Source of the DNA: Agrocybe praecox
Taxonomy: Eukaryota > Basidiomycota > Agaricomycetes > Agaricales > Agrocybaceae
NCBI GenBank assembly: GCA_964017145.1
Contig: OZ024849.1
Span: 2,604,001-2,668,000 of the forward strand
Reading direction: 5' to 3'
DNA length: 64,000 nucleotides
The position numbers and the translations under genes were made by a program. Positions 1 to 11,453 of this stretch are shown here, piece after piece. Each line of letters opens with the position of its first letter. The first letter of the stretch is position 1. The notes beneath the pieces are model-generated. The model made no database searches. It was not told the DNA's origin and saw nothing but the letters and a program-made list of their open reading frames with translations.

Positions 1-546
1 GAAATTAACCGAGGCATCTCAATCTTGGCCCTACTTTTTACGAAAGAAGACGGGACACGCACACGCGTACGCCTTTATGCTCTTCCCGAAGGAGGCGGCA
101 TTGGATATGTCGACCTATATACATGCCGTCGACGACATGGTCGACTTCATAAACCTGGCCAACGACATACTATCGTAAGTCTTGCTGTTTCTTCCGAGCT
201 GTATGCCAAGTTAAATCTCCATTCAGTTTTTACAAAGAAGATTTGGCGGGAGAAAAAAACAATTACGTCCACAATCGAGCCTTTGTTACGAAGAAAACCG
301 TGCAGGAGACATTACAAGACATTGCGAATGAGGCGTTGGCGGCTAACAACCGAACTATCAAGGCCTTGGAATCTACGTCTTCCACAATTGCCTTGGAATA
401 TTGGAAGCAGTATGTGAATGGCTATGTGTAAGAATGTCTATTTTTGCATGTATGTACCTATTATGCTGACTTGGCTTCATTACAGGGAATTCCATTTCAT
501 AGAACCGCGATACCGTCTTCAAGAGCTAAAAATGGGTTATGACTAG
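1..546 (+). CDS. Sesquiterpene synthase, TRI5-like, copy 1 (5' part outside window)
   Basis: This is the C-terminal part of a class I terpene cyclase, which ionises farnesyl diphosphate in a Mg2+-dependent way and cyclises it. Exons read as <1-174, 227-427 and 486-546, with introns of 52 and 58 bp. The NSE/DTE metal motif NDILSFYKE is rebuilt exactly across the first intron, and the last exon gives the conserved PRYRL near the C-terminus. Sequence and intron lengths are almost the same as in the complete copy at 4072-5283. The reading frame shows no stop in the visible part. The N-terminus with the first aspartate motif lies upstream, so completeness cannot be judged. The product is unknown. 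Confidence 0.85.
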
Positions 547-949
547 ATACTTCATTCATGTATTCATGTATGGGAGCAGCAACAATAACGATATGGCCTG
601 AGTGTTCAATGTTCAACGCGATGGTTGTGAATATATATATATATACAACCGCGTGTAGTGTGGGATCGTTGCGTCTGTGTACAACCGCGCTCGCACGTTG
701 CACGGTCGTGCATATACACAAACAGGTACGTGCGCTATGGTTGTGCACGTACACAACCGTGCTCGCACGTTGGATGGTTGTGCATATACACCACCGCGCT
801 CGTATGTACGCTGGTTGTGTATATGCCCAACCACGCCGCATGTGGGATGTTTGGGAATAGCGTGGTTGTGTACACTAGAACAAATAAAAATTATCCAAAA
901 CATGAATATGATATCAATACCTTGTCTCTGACTTGTTCCTATACACTGC
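547..949. repeat. Intergenic region with quasi-palindromic tandem repeat (about 618-880)
   Basis: The first 75 bases after the terpene synthase stop resemble the 3' flank of the second copy. Then, from about 618 to 880, a roughly 40-50 bp unit recurs about five times. Each unit contains GGTTGTG, a short purine/pyrimidine-alternating centre and CACAACC, so most units are imperfect palindromes. Open frames here on either strand are by-products of the repeat. No gene is supported. Confidence 0.7.
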
Positions 950-2206
950 ATGCCTGAGCCTCGCATCGATCTTCGTGCATCCCTACGCCCCGAGGCCCGT
1001 ACCAGGAGAATATCCTTAGAAATACGTGGAAACCAAACCAGGCCCTTCCGCAAAATTGTCACCCCAAGGAGGCGGGAACGTGGCCCTAATAAAAATGATG
1101 GACGTCGGCCACGAAAAGACCTGGGACATTCGAATCGTGACGCAGGCATTCTGCCCGCATCCACCTCTGACACGCCATGTGCCGACGTTGGTGAAAGCCT
1201 TTATGACGATCCACCTGTCGCAAACGACGATGAAATGCCCTGGGAACAAGAAAATTCAGAGCCTTATCATGAACACACAAGCAGCAAGCTAGGCTCACGA
1301 AAAGAGATAACTGAGGTATTTCTTCCTGCCCTTTGATACGAATGAATCGGCCCTATTTATGTTTTTTTTTTCTATAGAAAGTCGCCAACTCCATGTACAA
1401 GACGCCCGCGGCACTGGAAGGAATTGAAGACGAAGAAGAATATCCCCCACTTTCATCACCCTCTGTTTCTCGCCGCTTGAATGCGAGTCACCCCTACGTT
1501 CCTAGACGCATCAATTATCACACTACTTCTTGTATGTCATCCCCACGCTCTTCGGAACCACCAGTTACGCCCCAACGCGACATGGCTGACGGTCTGACGT
1601 CTTTCCCAGCTGCATTGGATTCGGCCCTCCGTGACCCACAACGTAAAGCTCCTGCAAAACGTGCTACGAAGAAAAATCCGTATCATGGATATGTCGAAGG
1701 GTGTTTTCGCGGTGCCGATACCCACAGTAAGTTACCTACTAGTTTTTTGGGTTAACTATTCTCAAGTTCAAAAAATATTTCAAGCTGTTGTTCGTCACCA
1801 CAAGGCTCCAAGCCACATTTCAGAGCCTGTAAATGCCAGCAAGCGTTTCCTCGAGTCCATGAATCGCCTTTTCGAGCGGGCCGATGATCTTGCAACCTCG
1901 ACAGGCTGCTGGCTTTTTATTGCCGCTCAGCATCCCAATGCCAATGGCCAAGCATTACATTACATGTCTGAACAACTCGCTGGAGACGAGCCCGACCGTA
2001 TGACCGACTTTGTGAATCAGATCAATGATCTGATGTCCGACCTAGTTAGCTCCAGGCGCTCAGATGCAGTAGCAGTTAACCACAAATTCCGGCAGGAGGA
2101 GGAGAAGAATCAGGCACTGGAGGAAGAGGTCTGCTCCCTTCAAGATAGATTAGCGCACTTGGAGAATACTCTTGAAACAATGTCGCAGAAACTAGGCTTA
2201 CATTAG
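950..2206 (+). CDS. Hypothetical protein with C-terminal coiled coil
   Basis: A three-exon model (950-1315, 1378-1726, 1785-2206) joins in frame to 378 residues, with introns of 62 and 58 bp. The first about 230 residues are polar, rich in Arg, Pro and Ser, and probably disordered. The last exon gives a compact segment around residues 245-320, then a heptad-like stretch rich in Glu, Leu and Gln to the end, typical of a coiled coil. I do not recognise a family. The gene sits between the two terpene synthase copies, but nothing links it to terpene chemistry. The start is the first ATG of the open frame and could be wrong. It may be a transposon-associated or lineage-specific gene. Confidence 0.5.
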
Positions 2207-4000
2207 ATGTTTGGTACTTCATTACCTACTAATATTGTACCTTCAAAGTTGTTCGCATATCCTTTTTGCGTTAATTGATCTGGGTTTTGCTTTCTTAATC
2301 TTAATCATGTTCTGGCAAGTAAAATATTGTCTACGTAATTACTGGGCTATGTATGATTGATATATATTAATTATTATCTCATCATCGAAAAAAATAGGCG
2401 CCCGTGGGCCACATTTTTCCTCCATAGCAATTCTTTGGTGGTGGTGGTGGTGGGAGCTCTCGTTCTGTTTCTCAGGGACATCGTGACCGTGGTGGTGATA
2501 CGGTGCTGGGGTGATACAGAGGTGAAGGTGGTGGAGGTGGCGACTCCCGTTCTCTGACTCTGTCGCCTGTCGTAGTTGGAGTGGTGGTGGTGGAGGCGGT
2601 AGCGGTGGCTCTGGCTCTCGTTCTCTGACTCGGTAGTGTCTGGTGGTCGTCGTCGTCGTTGTCGTGACTCTCGTTCTCTGAATCCGTCGCGGGTCGTAGT
2701 TGGCGTTGTGGTGGTGGCGGTGCAGGCGGGGGCGGTATCGGTATATCGTGGGTAGCGATGGTGTTGGGGGGGCGTGCGGTGTTGTTCGTGCGGATACGGA
2801 GGTGGGGTGATACGGAGGTGGTAGTGGTGGTAGTGGTGAGGGATGTACGGTATTTTTTTTGCGCGTCGGTAGGAATATCGCCTGGCCGGCATCATTCCCA
2901 GCGACACACAAGCAGCACCGTGGAGCCCGAGCCATCCAGAAAAAAGCTGGATGCTTGTTTCTGGAGGCCAGGTGGAGGTGATCACGAGCAGCACCGTGGT
3001 CCCCGAGCTATCCAGAAAAGCTGGGTGGGCCTGGCGGACGCGGAGTGCGGTTGCAATAGCAGGCTGACATTGATTTGTACGCAGGATTTTCTGAGTCATA
3101 TCGAGCTGGCGATGACAGAAAACTCCGTCTGCATCGCCAGCTTGATAACGGGCAGACAAAAAATGGAGAAGAGGCAGACGCTTACCATGGCACCAGAGGG
3201 CGAAGAAAGACAAGATCGGAAGCGAGGAATCTCACATATCTGTTGCGAAGACTGGACGACGTGGGGATCATCGGGCCCATTGCTGGGCCCACGTCAGCGA
3301 CATGAGAAAGAAATGGATCCCACATCAAATTCCCATTTCGGACAATTGAAACGGAGTTTGAAACACGGACCGGATACCGCGACCTCATATAGAACAAATA
3401 TTAAGCTGTTATATATATATATAGACTTTATTCCAATGCTCGCGAGGTGTCTCGCTAAAGTGCTCGCTAGTGTTCGCTAGTGTTCGCTAGTTGTTCGCTA
3501 GTGTATCGCCAGTGCTCGCTGATTGCTCGCTGATTGTTCGCTAATGCTCCGCGAGCGTTGGCTTGTGCTCGCTGATGATATGAAAGTGCATATGGGGGTT
3601 TATATCTTAGGAGTGACGCGCACTAATTTATATCAGTAATGAAATTTTCTTTCATTCACGACGCAATAGCGTCATGAGCTGCGAGCTATTTCTTGTAGGC
3701 GATTCTCGGGTAAATCGGATTAACGAAAATGAAATTCTAAATCGAGGTGATTACTATCGCACACTCATCGGCAAATTTTAAATCCGATCCAACCTTGGCA
3801 TTAACATTGAGCGTACTCGATGTTTTTGCAATATATCGGGCACTGCATCCTCACGTTCGCTGTAAATGTGTGAGAACCTGCCTATCTAATGACATCTACT
3901 TCCTGACTCCAGCGAGCCCAAAGTCATTCGGTGGCAATTGACACCGACTTCATAAGACAGATATTAAAGTAGCCCTTACGGATGTTACGAGTTATTTTTC
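2207..4000. other. Intergenic, low-complexity GTG-rich tract and tandem repeat
   Basis: From about 2440 to 2860 the plus strand is a run of GTG/GGT-rich sequence, giving long His/Pro/Thr/Arg open frames on the minus strand that look like repeat artefacts. From 3438 to 3580 a 10-13 bp unit (GTGCTCGCTAGT-like) is tandemly repeated. No credible gene is seen. The final 300 bases are the upstream region of the second terpene synthase. Confidence 0.5.
3438..3580. repeat. Short tandem repeat, TGCTCGCTAGT-like unit
   Basis: About ten imperfect copies of a 10-13 bp unit containing GCTCGCTAGT or GTTCGCTAGT lie head to tail. Copies at the 3' side drift to GCTCGCTGATT. It lies 490 bases upstream of the complete terpene synthase. 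Confidence 0.7.
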
Positions 4001-4010
4001 TATATAAACC
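4001..4010 (+). promoter_or_regulatory. TATA box of terpene synthase copy 2
   Basis: TATATAAACC lies 71 bases before the ATG at 4072, followed by a pyrimidine-rich leader with CATCA and TCAAA repeats, which fits a short fungal 5' UTR. It is inferred from position only. Confidence 0.5.
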
Positions 4011-4071
4011 TCATTTCAAACTCGCCTCTCTTCATCAGCACTAAACTATCAAAACTATCAGCACTTTCAAC

Positions 4072-5283
4072 ATGCCAGCTTCTGTTGTCATCACATCCCC
4101 TTGCATTCCATCCACGGTGCAGGATGATATGGCCCAAACTACATCCAAGAGCGGTGATCATTTCGTCAAAGACATATTAATCCACTTTCTCAGAGATATC
4201 GACTACACTAGAGAGGACCCCATCCCCGACGATAATGTATCGTACCTAGCCTTGAAGAAAGAATTTTCTCCTTATAACACTGGTCGTTGGTTTGATGCCC
4301 TCTGTCGCCGTTGTGCATTAGCGGCCGAAGTAAGAAACATCCTTTTCCTATAATACAGAGCTTCAGTTGATGATATACTCGATCGTAGCTCACGTATCGC
4401 GGACATTCGGACGACGTGCGCATTATCGTTGCGAGGTGCAACTGGTAGATGATTTACTAATTATCATATAACATTTGAGTGATATAGAAGCCGTCTCTAG
4501 GTTTCTCCTTTACATAGACGACGGGAGAAGGTTCCCCGACTACCTTATGGACTTTCAGAAGCGTGTCCTAACAGAGACTACTAACAGTCCACAAGACGAC
4601 TTCTTCAAAGCTCACCGCGACTTCCTCACTGATTTCTATCAGCTTTTCGATCCAGTGGTGGCCAACTGCATCATCCTTTCTTGCCTCGACTTTGTTAACG
4701 GTTGTGTCTTGGAAGAAATGCAAACAATCCGCAGCATGAAATTAACCGAGGCATCTCAATCTTGGCCCTACTTTTTACGAAAGAAGACGGGACATGCACA
4801 CGCGTACGCTTTTATGCTCTTCCCGAAGGAGGCGGCATTGGATATGTCGACCTATATACATGCCATCGATGACATTGTCGACTTTACAAACCTGGTCAAC
4901 GACATTCTATCGTACGTCTTGGGGCTTTTTCCGAGCTGCCTGTCAAGCTAAATTCCTGCTCAGTTTTTACAAAGAAGAATTAGCAGGAGAAAAAAACAAC
5001 TACGTCCACAATCGAGCATTTGTTACGAAGAAAACCGTGCAGGAGACATTAAAAGACATTGCGAATGAGGCCTTGGCAGCTAACAACCGAACTATCAAGG
5101 CCTTGGAATCTACGTCTTCCACAATTGCCTTGGAATATTGGAAGCAGTATGTAAATGGCTATGTGTAAGAATGTCTATTTTTGCATGTATGTACCTATTA
5201 TGCTGACTTGGCTTCATTGCAGGGAATTCCATTTCATAGAACCGCGATACCGTCTTCAAGAGCTAAAAATGGGTTATGACTAG
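4072..5283 (+). CDS. Sesquiterpene synthase, TRI5-like, copy 2
   Basis: This is a class I terpene cyclase acting on farnesyl diphosphate, most likely soluble. The model 4072-4329, 4367-4427, 4488-4911, 4964-5164 and 5223-5283 is in frame throughout and gives 334 residues, close to the usual size of TRI5-like enzymes. The first metal motif is the short form IDDGRR; the second is NDILSFYKE, split by intron 3; PRYRL lies near the C-terminus. The region between exons 1 and 3 is the weak part: intron 1 is only 37 bp and intron 2 uses a poor donor (GTTGCG). Either the splice sites are unusual or this stretch is slightly damaged. Downstream, about 60 bases of 3' flank match the flank of copy 1, so the two are a tandem duplication. 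No oxidase or transporter specific to the pathway is adjacent. Confidence 0.87.
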
Positions 5284-5548
5284 ATACTGTATCCATGTAT
5301 GGGCGTAGCAAGAATAACAATATAGCCTGAGTGTTCAGCGTTCAACGTTGAACCATTAAATCAAAGCACTCCTTTGCTCGCTTCATTGCTGATTCACGAG
5401 TTTCAGGATTGAAGGAATCAAAGGTAAAGTCAGAACGGGGCTTGTAGTTTGCTTATAGAGGAGAGCGCAAGGGGAGCGCAATCAACTAGATTTATAGAAC
5501 CAAGAAATGGAGAGTAGACCGATCGATACTCTACGGATCAAATGACGA

Positions 5549-8068
5549 TCAATTAAAAATCTCATCGACTTCTTTGATAGTCTTGTAAAGGGGAATATCA
5601 GACAATCAAATAGGACTGATTTAGAATCATGCATACCACAAGCGATCCCCGTAGTCTGCTTTTCCATGACTGCAATTTTCTATGAAACTCGCTCTGTTTC
5701 GTTTAAACCTCAGCCTTTCTAAAAGAAAGCTGTTTGAACAGGTAAAAAGGTTTAAACAGGTGTTTAAACGGCTCGTCCTGTTCAAACAACTTACTTTTTT
5801 ATATATCAGGTGCTGCCTAAGCATTAAAACAAGAAATCTCATCAAATATCCTAAAATATGCACGAAAAGCATGACATCACTGTATACTGTCAGAGAAGTG
5901 GTGTTTAACTATAAAAGAGAAATAAACTGAATTAAACAGTTTAAAATGAGGTAAACAATCAAGCATATTAAACACTGTTTAATCACAAAACGAAAGCAAA
6001 CAGTGTTAAACGGTTAAAATGAAATCAAACAGTTCCAAACGAGACTGGATGGTTAAAACAGAATTAAACGGATTAAATGATTAAACAGTTTTTAATCACA
6101 TCCCCCCATCCAAAACAGAAAGTCAAGGCAAAGGGGAAAGGGGGCACAAAGAATGGAAAATACATAACATACTAATTTCGGATCTGGATATTGATATTTT
6201 CGTGGCTTGTTATTCAAGCCTGGGGGCAGACACCACTTTCAGGGAATGTTCTATGAGTTCATATAGGTTCGAAGAAAATTTGAAGGTGGTAGCACAGTTG
6301 GGACGCGGGGAACATGAGAGGATAAAAGAAGAGGCTTTGATGCGGTCGTTTGCTGGCATAAAGAATCATGTGAATGTACGGAATTCTCCGAGTTGTATTG
6401 TTCTATTGATTCTCCGACGGTTGTTCGGAGTTTCAAATCTCAAATTCAAAGCAGTAACTACGCAGAGATGCTTATTCCCCTTGCCACCCTCCCAGCCGAC
6501 ATTGACATTCCCTGTGCTCACGTCAAAGGGTCACGGTCAAGCTTCAAGCTCAGTAGTAAAAACACCAAAGCCACCACGCTAGCACAAGCACGGAATGAAA
6601 ACATACCCACCAGTCCCAACGATGATAGACATGTTCGGATGGCGTTGGGGGGTTACTCTGTGATGTGGCACAGCGAGAAGGTAAGAATAAGAGTGATCAA
6701 TTTCTTGAACAGAATGTTCACAAAGGTATGTGGCCTGTTTACTTCGCCTGCGTGATGAAGCACTTACTACAGTTATCCAGTATTGGCAGCAGGCGCTGGC
6801 AGCAACAACACTTCCGTCCCTCTTCATTGTGAGTGTGCCTTTCCCAATTATTTGCTGTCCTTCCCCCTTTCCCTGTTCCGACTTCATTTTCCTTTATCTC
6901 ATCCTTTCAGTACCTTTTAGAGGCAGGTGTAAAATACAGTGCCTCTTGCTATTAGTAATTTAGTCGCCCCTCTCCTGTGTGCATACTGATTAAACCTCTG
7001 TTGCACACATAATAATAATTTAAACTGTTCCACGTGTTTAAAACAGTTAATATGTTGAAATTGCAGTTTAAAATCTGTTTAGTGTGTTGATTTGTGGTTC
7101 AATATTGTTTAATCAGGGTAAACCGTTTAAACGGCTGTTTAAACAATTTTACTTATTCAAACGGACTTCTTTCAGAAAGGCTGAAGTTTAAACGAAAGAG
7201 AGGGGGTTACGGATTTTCTCGTACTGGGCACATCCTTGAAGCCTGATGTTATGAAGCTAGTGAATATTTTCAATCAGATGTTTGTATAAATCGATAGAGA
7301 TGGAGCTCTAACCTTGAAAACGGGGTTCTTCTCATCAGGGAACCGAAGGAAACTGATATCAAGAATCGTCTTCTTCATTTTCTTCTTTGCGATTGGTGTC
7401 TCGACGACATTGGTCAGGCCTTCAATGATCGACAATAGTTCCTCAATGTGAGCTCAACGACTTGGTCGAGCACATTTCTACCAATCCCCGTGGAGGAAAT
7501 AATCTCTTCGTTGACAATCCCCTTGGCGAACCAACTTTGAACCTATTCAAAGAATTAATTATTTGGAAACTGTATTAGGTGAGGACGGAAATCGCTTACC
7601 CTCGCAAGTGCAGCAGCGTCGGGCAGTTTCCAGTCGACCTCCATCTCCGTAGCATCTTCAAGAATTGTGTTTGACTGTTTGATGACTTCGGTACCCGAGT
7701 CGGACTCGACAAAGGGGCTGGCCTTGAGGTATGAGAGAGCGGTGTGGTAGCTACGCTCCCTCTTGTTGACCTTGGAGAGAGTTCTCATCACCCCGCGCCA
7801 TCATGATTTTGACATTATCGTCCAATGATTTTGCAGTAGGGCCATTAGGGCCGTATAAAGGTGAGCGCTAGCTTGACTCGAAGGTGATCTTTCTTCTCTT
7901 GCGACTTTACGTCGATCTAAAAACAGGTGTCATTGGTAAATTTTTCAAAGAATTGGGGGGGGGGGGATAACGTACGTTAGCGAAATTGAATCCTTGCACG
8001 AGATTTGCAACTGGAGTCGCGCTATCATCGAAAACAGTAGTCAGGATGTTCTCAGTGGTAGCACGCAT
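5549..8068 (-). pseudogene. Family A-1: decayed paralogue split by a transposon
   Basis: Read on the minus strand, the remains follow the exon order of the intact family A gene at 35125-36202: an N-terminal exon from 8068 (ending FNFAN), a central exon with DNVKIM and RTLSK, an exon with ISFLRFPDEKNPVFK, and then LHNIRL. At that point the coding sequence is cut at 7212 by the inverted-repeat element. It resumes at 5681 with KIAVMEKQTTGIACG, which matches the corresponding part of family A-2 (KRIVMVQDNSNGITVG), and ends near 5549 with IKEVDEIFN. Besides the insertion there are frame changes near 7860, 7795 and 7450 and another near 5590, so it cannot make the full protein. Function of the family is unknown. 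Confidence 0.75.
5682..7212. mobile_element. Non-autonomous DNA transposon with about 90-100 bp terminal inverted repeats
   Basis: The left end (5682 to about 5780) and the reverse complement of the right end (about 7110 to 7212) share the same order of blocks: TTTCGTTTAAAC, TCAGCCTTTCT, AAGAA, GTTTGAA, TTTAAACAG and GTTTAAACGG. Both termini continue inward with many copies of TTAAAC(A/G)G. A 7 bp repeat ATTTTCT flanks the element (5675-5681 and 7213-7219), and removing the element plus one copy rejoins the family A-1 reading frame. No transposase is visible in the 1531 bp, so it would need a partner in trans. The 7-8 bp duplication would suit an hAT-like element, but the superfamily is not settled. 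Confidence 0.8.
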
Positions 8069-9607
8069 GGTGTCAAAGAATTGGCGAGGTGAAGAAAGAG
8101 TCCAGGGTAATTATGTATGGTTTTTCGTATAGAAACCTGCTTGTTACGAGACCTGAGTGAAACGAAGGAAACGTCTATACCTGACAAAAAACACCCCTTA
8201 TTTCACGGTCACGTGTTTAACCGGCTACTACTAATACCGGAGCGGATATCCTAATTTTAGCGAATTCGTCACTGGTGAACCAGTGACCATTGACCGCAGG
8301 TGGGTCAGCCGTTCAAAGAAAACTAGGCTGCATCTGTGCAAATCTCACAACTTAGTTTTCCTGATGTTGGTCACTCTGATGGAAATTTGAGATGTAACTT
8401 CAACCAATCTCGAGCATCGGCTGTCCTCCTGCGCACGTATTCTCCCGTTTCCTAGTCTTTTAAACTCCATTATAATATGATGGAATTTGGCATAAAACTG
8501 CAGTCATTCACGTCATGGACATGCCCAGTCATGTTTGTCGAGACCCGAAAAACGACGATTTCCTTCAACGCGGTTGGTCTTGGTAAATATAAGCAAGCAC
8601 CGGCTTGAAAAAATCTAAGCTGACCATCTGCCTGTGTATGTATAACGTCAGCCGTAAGAACATTGCGCAGTTATTATGTATCATACTTATGTTGACTTAA
8701 AAAATTGCTTGAAAATTGCGGCAAAGGATTGGTAAATGAGAGTCAACAGAAAGTGTGAGTGCCAGCCTAGTGATGTACGCATTCTTATTAATGTGTCTCC
8801 GGTACATGGTAAAGTGCGTCGGTGTTGTCGAAGTCGGCTACATGCCGACGATCATCCGAATTTAGACTCCGTTTGACAGCCATGATAAGGTCTCGGAATT
8901 TGCCAGCTCCGTTTGGCCCATAACCAAACAAGTATTTATACCAGAGTGATACTGCAAAGTATTAGAAGTACCTATGGATCAACATTTGAGCTTGAACTCG
9001 AACGTCCAAAGGTTCCATCCCGTAGAGTGTTCCTGTGCAACTCTATGTACCTTCCCGAGTACTTACATACACCATATCGGAAAGCGTGAATGCAAAGGCG
9101 AACAAGGCTGCCCTCGGCCCCTGCCCCTGTTCCGACAAAAATTCCGAATTCAACCAATCATGTGACATATAAGTATCCCCGCTTCAAGTTAGCACTAAGT
9201 TCGCTTTCGCTGTCAACGCTTTTTACTTTCTGTTTTTCTTCAGCTTGTCTCTATCCATTCATTTTAACTATTTTAACCCATTCGTTCTAGCTTGTATTGA
9301 CGCCTGGGCGCACAAGAACCGCCCGGCATTTCTTTCCTCAATGGCAAGCGTGAGGTTTCGGGTATCAAAACACGTCGAACAGGTGGAATTGAAGGCACGA
9401 GCTTCATGTGTGCAGGCACTCAGGCTGTTATGCAAAGAGAAGCATACATGGTGAGGTACTAAAGGAAAGCACTTACTGACATTTTACAGGGGTTATAGCG
9501 ATTTGAGCGTAATGCGTACCTGGGTTGGATTGTTCGCGGATCGTGCAAGCTACAGGTAAATCAAAGCAACTTCTTCTACTTACTTCACCACCTACCGATA
9601 CTCCACA
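8069..9607. other. Intergenic, no gene seen
   Basis: This is the region between the divergent family A-1 and A-2 remnants. Only short open frames without supporting splice or family signals occur. The 250 bases before 9608 contain TATAAG-like and pyrimidine-rich sequence that may be a former promoter. Confidence 0.4.
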
Positions 9608-10502
9608 ATGGCCCTCGCTGCTGCTCATGCTTTTGCGCCTTCGCTCGCAAAAGTCTTCGGCGACAAGAAAAACACTGGCGACATTGTATGTCTAAATCAA
9701 TGTATCCAAAACCGTCATCCAGATGGACGTTAGGGAATCTACTCGGGAGGATCACCTTCACATGGAACTGGCACCCTCTTACTCTTACGGTCCTGAAAGC
9801 GAACTCAAGAGCGAAGCCACATGGAACCTGAGGTTGAGACCACGGCGCGGGTCGACAAATTGATCAAGAACGGACACAATGTATTCAAGTTCGATGGCTC
9901 TCCCGACGCTGCTATTGTGAAGAAGGTATAAATTTTTCACACATTCCGGGCACTCGATGTTGATTAATTTTCGAAATCAGTTCCGAACATGGTTTGTCAA
10001 GTTGATCAGCGACGAAGACGTTCTCAAGTCAACCAAAGTTGACACTAAAGTCCTCGTCAACATCGTCTTACAGACCGGGCCCACTGTCGATCGTTTTGCC
10101 ATTTTAATTAAGAAGAGAGAACGACGCGAGGAACCATCGTTGATATTGGGGTCCTTCATTTCCCAGATCAGGATCGTCCCCACTTCCAGGCTGGTTATAT
10201 GCCTTGTGCCATTAATATATCCAGTTCTTCTCTCTCTCTCCAAATAATTAGCTCTATCGCATCCAACTACACACCTGGTCGCAGTCCAAGCGTATCGTGA
10301 TGGTCCAAGACAACTCCAACGGCATCACTGTTGGTAAGTGCCTTCGTTCTCAATATGCCGTCCGTTCAATTTGTCCTTACCCCCTTCCAAGTTCCCAGGA
10401 TACTTTGGCCAAATACTTAAGCCCCAAAAGCGCGTCATGGACGGACTGAAGTCCGAAACTCAAGCTCTGGCAATCAAACAGGCTGAGGATATTCTTGGAT
10501 AG
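9608..10502 (+). pseudogene. Family A-2: decayed paralogue
   Basis: The remains begin at ATG 9608 and keep the family A order: a short first exon, a second exon starting MDVRES with HLHMELAPSY, then DKLIKNGHNVF and SPDAAIV, an exon FRTWFVKLISDEDVL with DIGVLHFPDQDRPHFQ, then LYRIQLHTWSQSKRI, and a last exon ending AIKQAEDILG. Compared with the intact member at 35125, about 50 residues of the central exon are missing, a frame change lies near 9840 and another near 10115. The last two exons are still clean and join in phase. It is therefore a broken gene, although the 3' half is well preserved. Function unknown. Confidence 0.72.
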
Positions 10503-11453
10503 GCATGGTACTACGTACATTTCCTGGTTTGAATTATTAATATTATTATTTATTCTCCAGCGTTTGCCGTTCGTAGGTTTGTTTCCTAAATATCCCAGGC
10601 AGCGTGCTTTGTGGGACGATGTCAATCTGAGCTGGAATTCCTCGCTTTACAGTGTTCCACTATCACGTGATACACACCACTTACTGATACAGTGGTGTTT
10701 TGAGATGCGTTAGAGTACATAGATTTATGATCCTTTTTGCATTGTAAGCCTTAAAATCCATTCGACAATGACGCCTAAACATGGCCAGGCCAGAATTGCT
10801 ATATTATGTATTACGGCACTGTATCAATCAGTGGTGGCTGCAAGTTTAGATGGTAGTCAGGCTTTTTTTTGTTTTTTTTCTCCCTCTTGCATCACCTTTT
10901 GCAGGTTTTTAAAATATAATAACACTATGTACATACTAGTATACCTGTCTTTTTTTTTTGGTCATATGTTTTCCATGTATTTGCGTCCAAAAATATTAAT
11001 ATTCTATTTCAGTGTATCACATGATGGTGGATGACTGTACTTCTTCCCTCTAACCGGTTACGACATTTGAATGATTGAACCTTCGAGCTTCAAGCTTCAA
11101 GCTTAAAGATCCAGGCCATGCCCGGGAGACAATCAATTTGAAATGATTCTGCATGAATATTCCATTCGTGCAAAGGATATGTATGCATTTCATCTTGGGC
11201 TGGACACCTCCCCTTCCTTGCTCCTCGGTGTATAGTCCGTATTTCATGTCAGCCAGGGTGGCTGACATATATTTGGGGATTACGCTCTTACAGCGTTCGG
11301 CCATTGCCGCAGATCACAGTATATATGCCCTGCTTGGGTACATGATGCTTTATAGATATCTTCGACATTCACCTGCAACCTATTGTATATCTATATTTTG
11401 GTCTCTTCCTTTTTATCTCTCCTTGAATCACCACCAGCACTATTACTATCAAA
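10503..11453. other. Intergenic, no gene seen
   Basis: AT-rich spacer with poly-T runs between the family A-2 remnant and the secreted-protein remnant. A TTTATAG box near 11350 may be the old promoter of the downstream remnant. No open frame with family or splice support is found. Confidence 0.4.

Noticed and set aside
2374..3213. Long minus-strand open frame rich in His, Pro, Thr and Arg
   Set aside because: It is the complement of a GTG/GGT-rich low-complexity tract, has several equally long overlapping frames and no motif.
1..5283. A terpene biosynthetic gene cluster
   Set aside because: No P450, other oxidase or regulator lies within the visible neighbourhood, so only a tandem pair is claimed.
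6202..6887. Open frames inside the inverted-repeat element at 5682-7212
   Set aside because: No transposase or other motif, and they are short and mutually overlapping.
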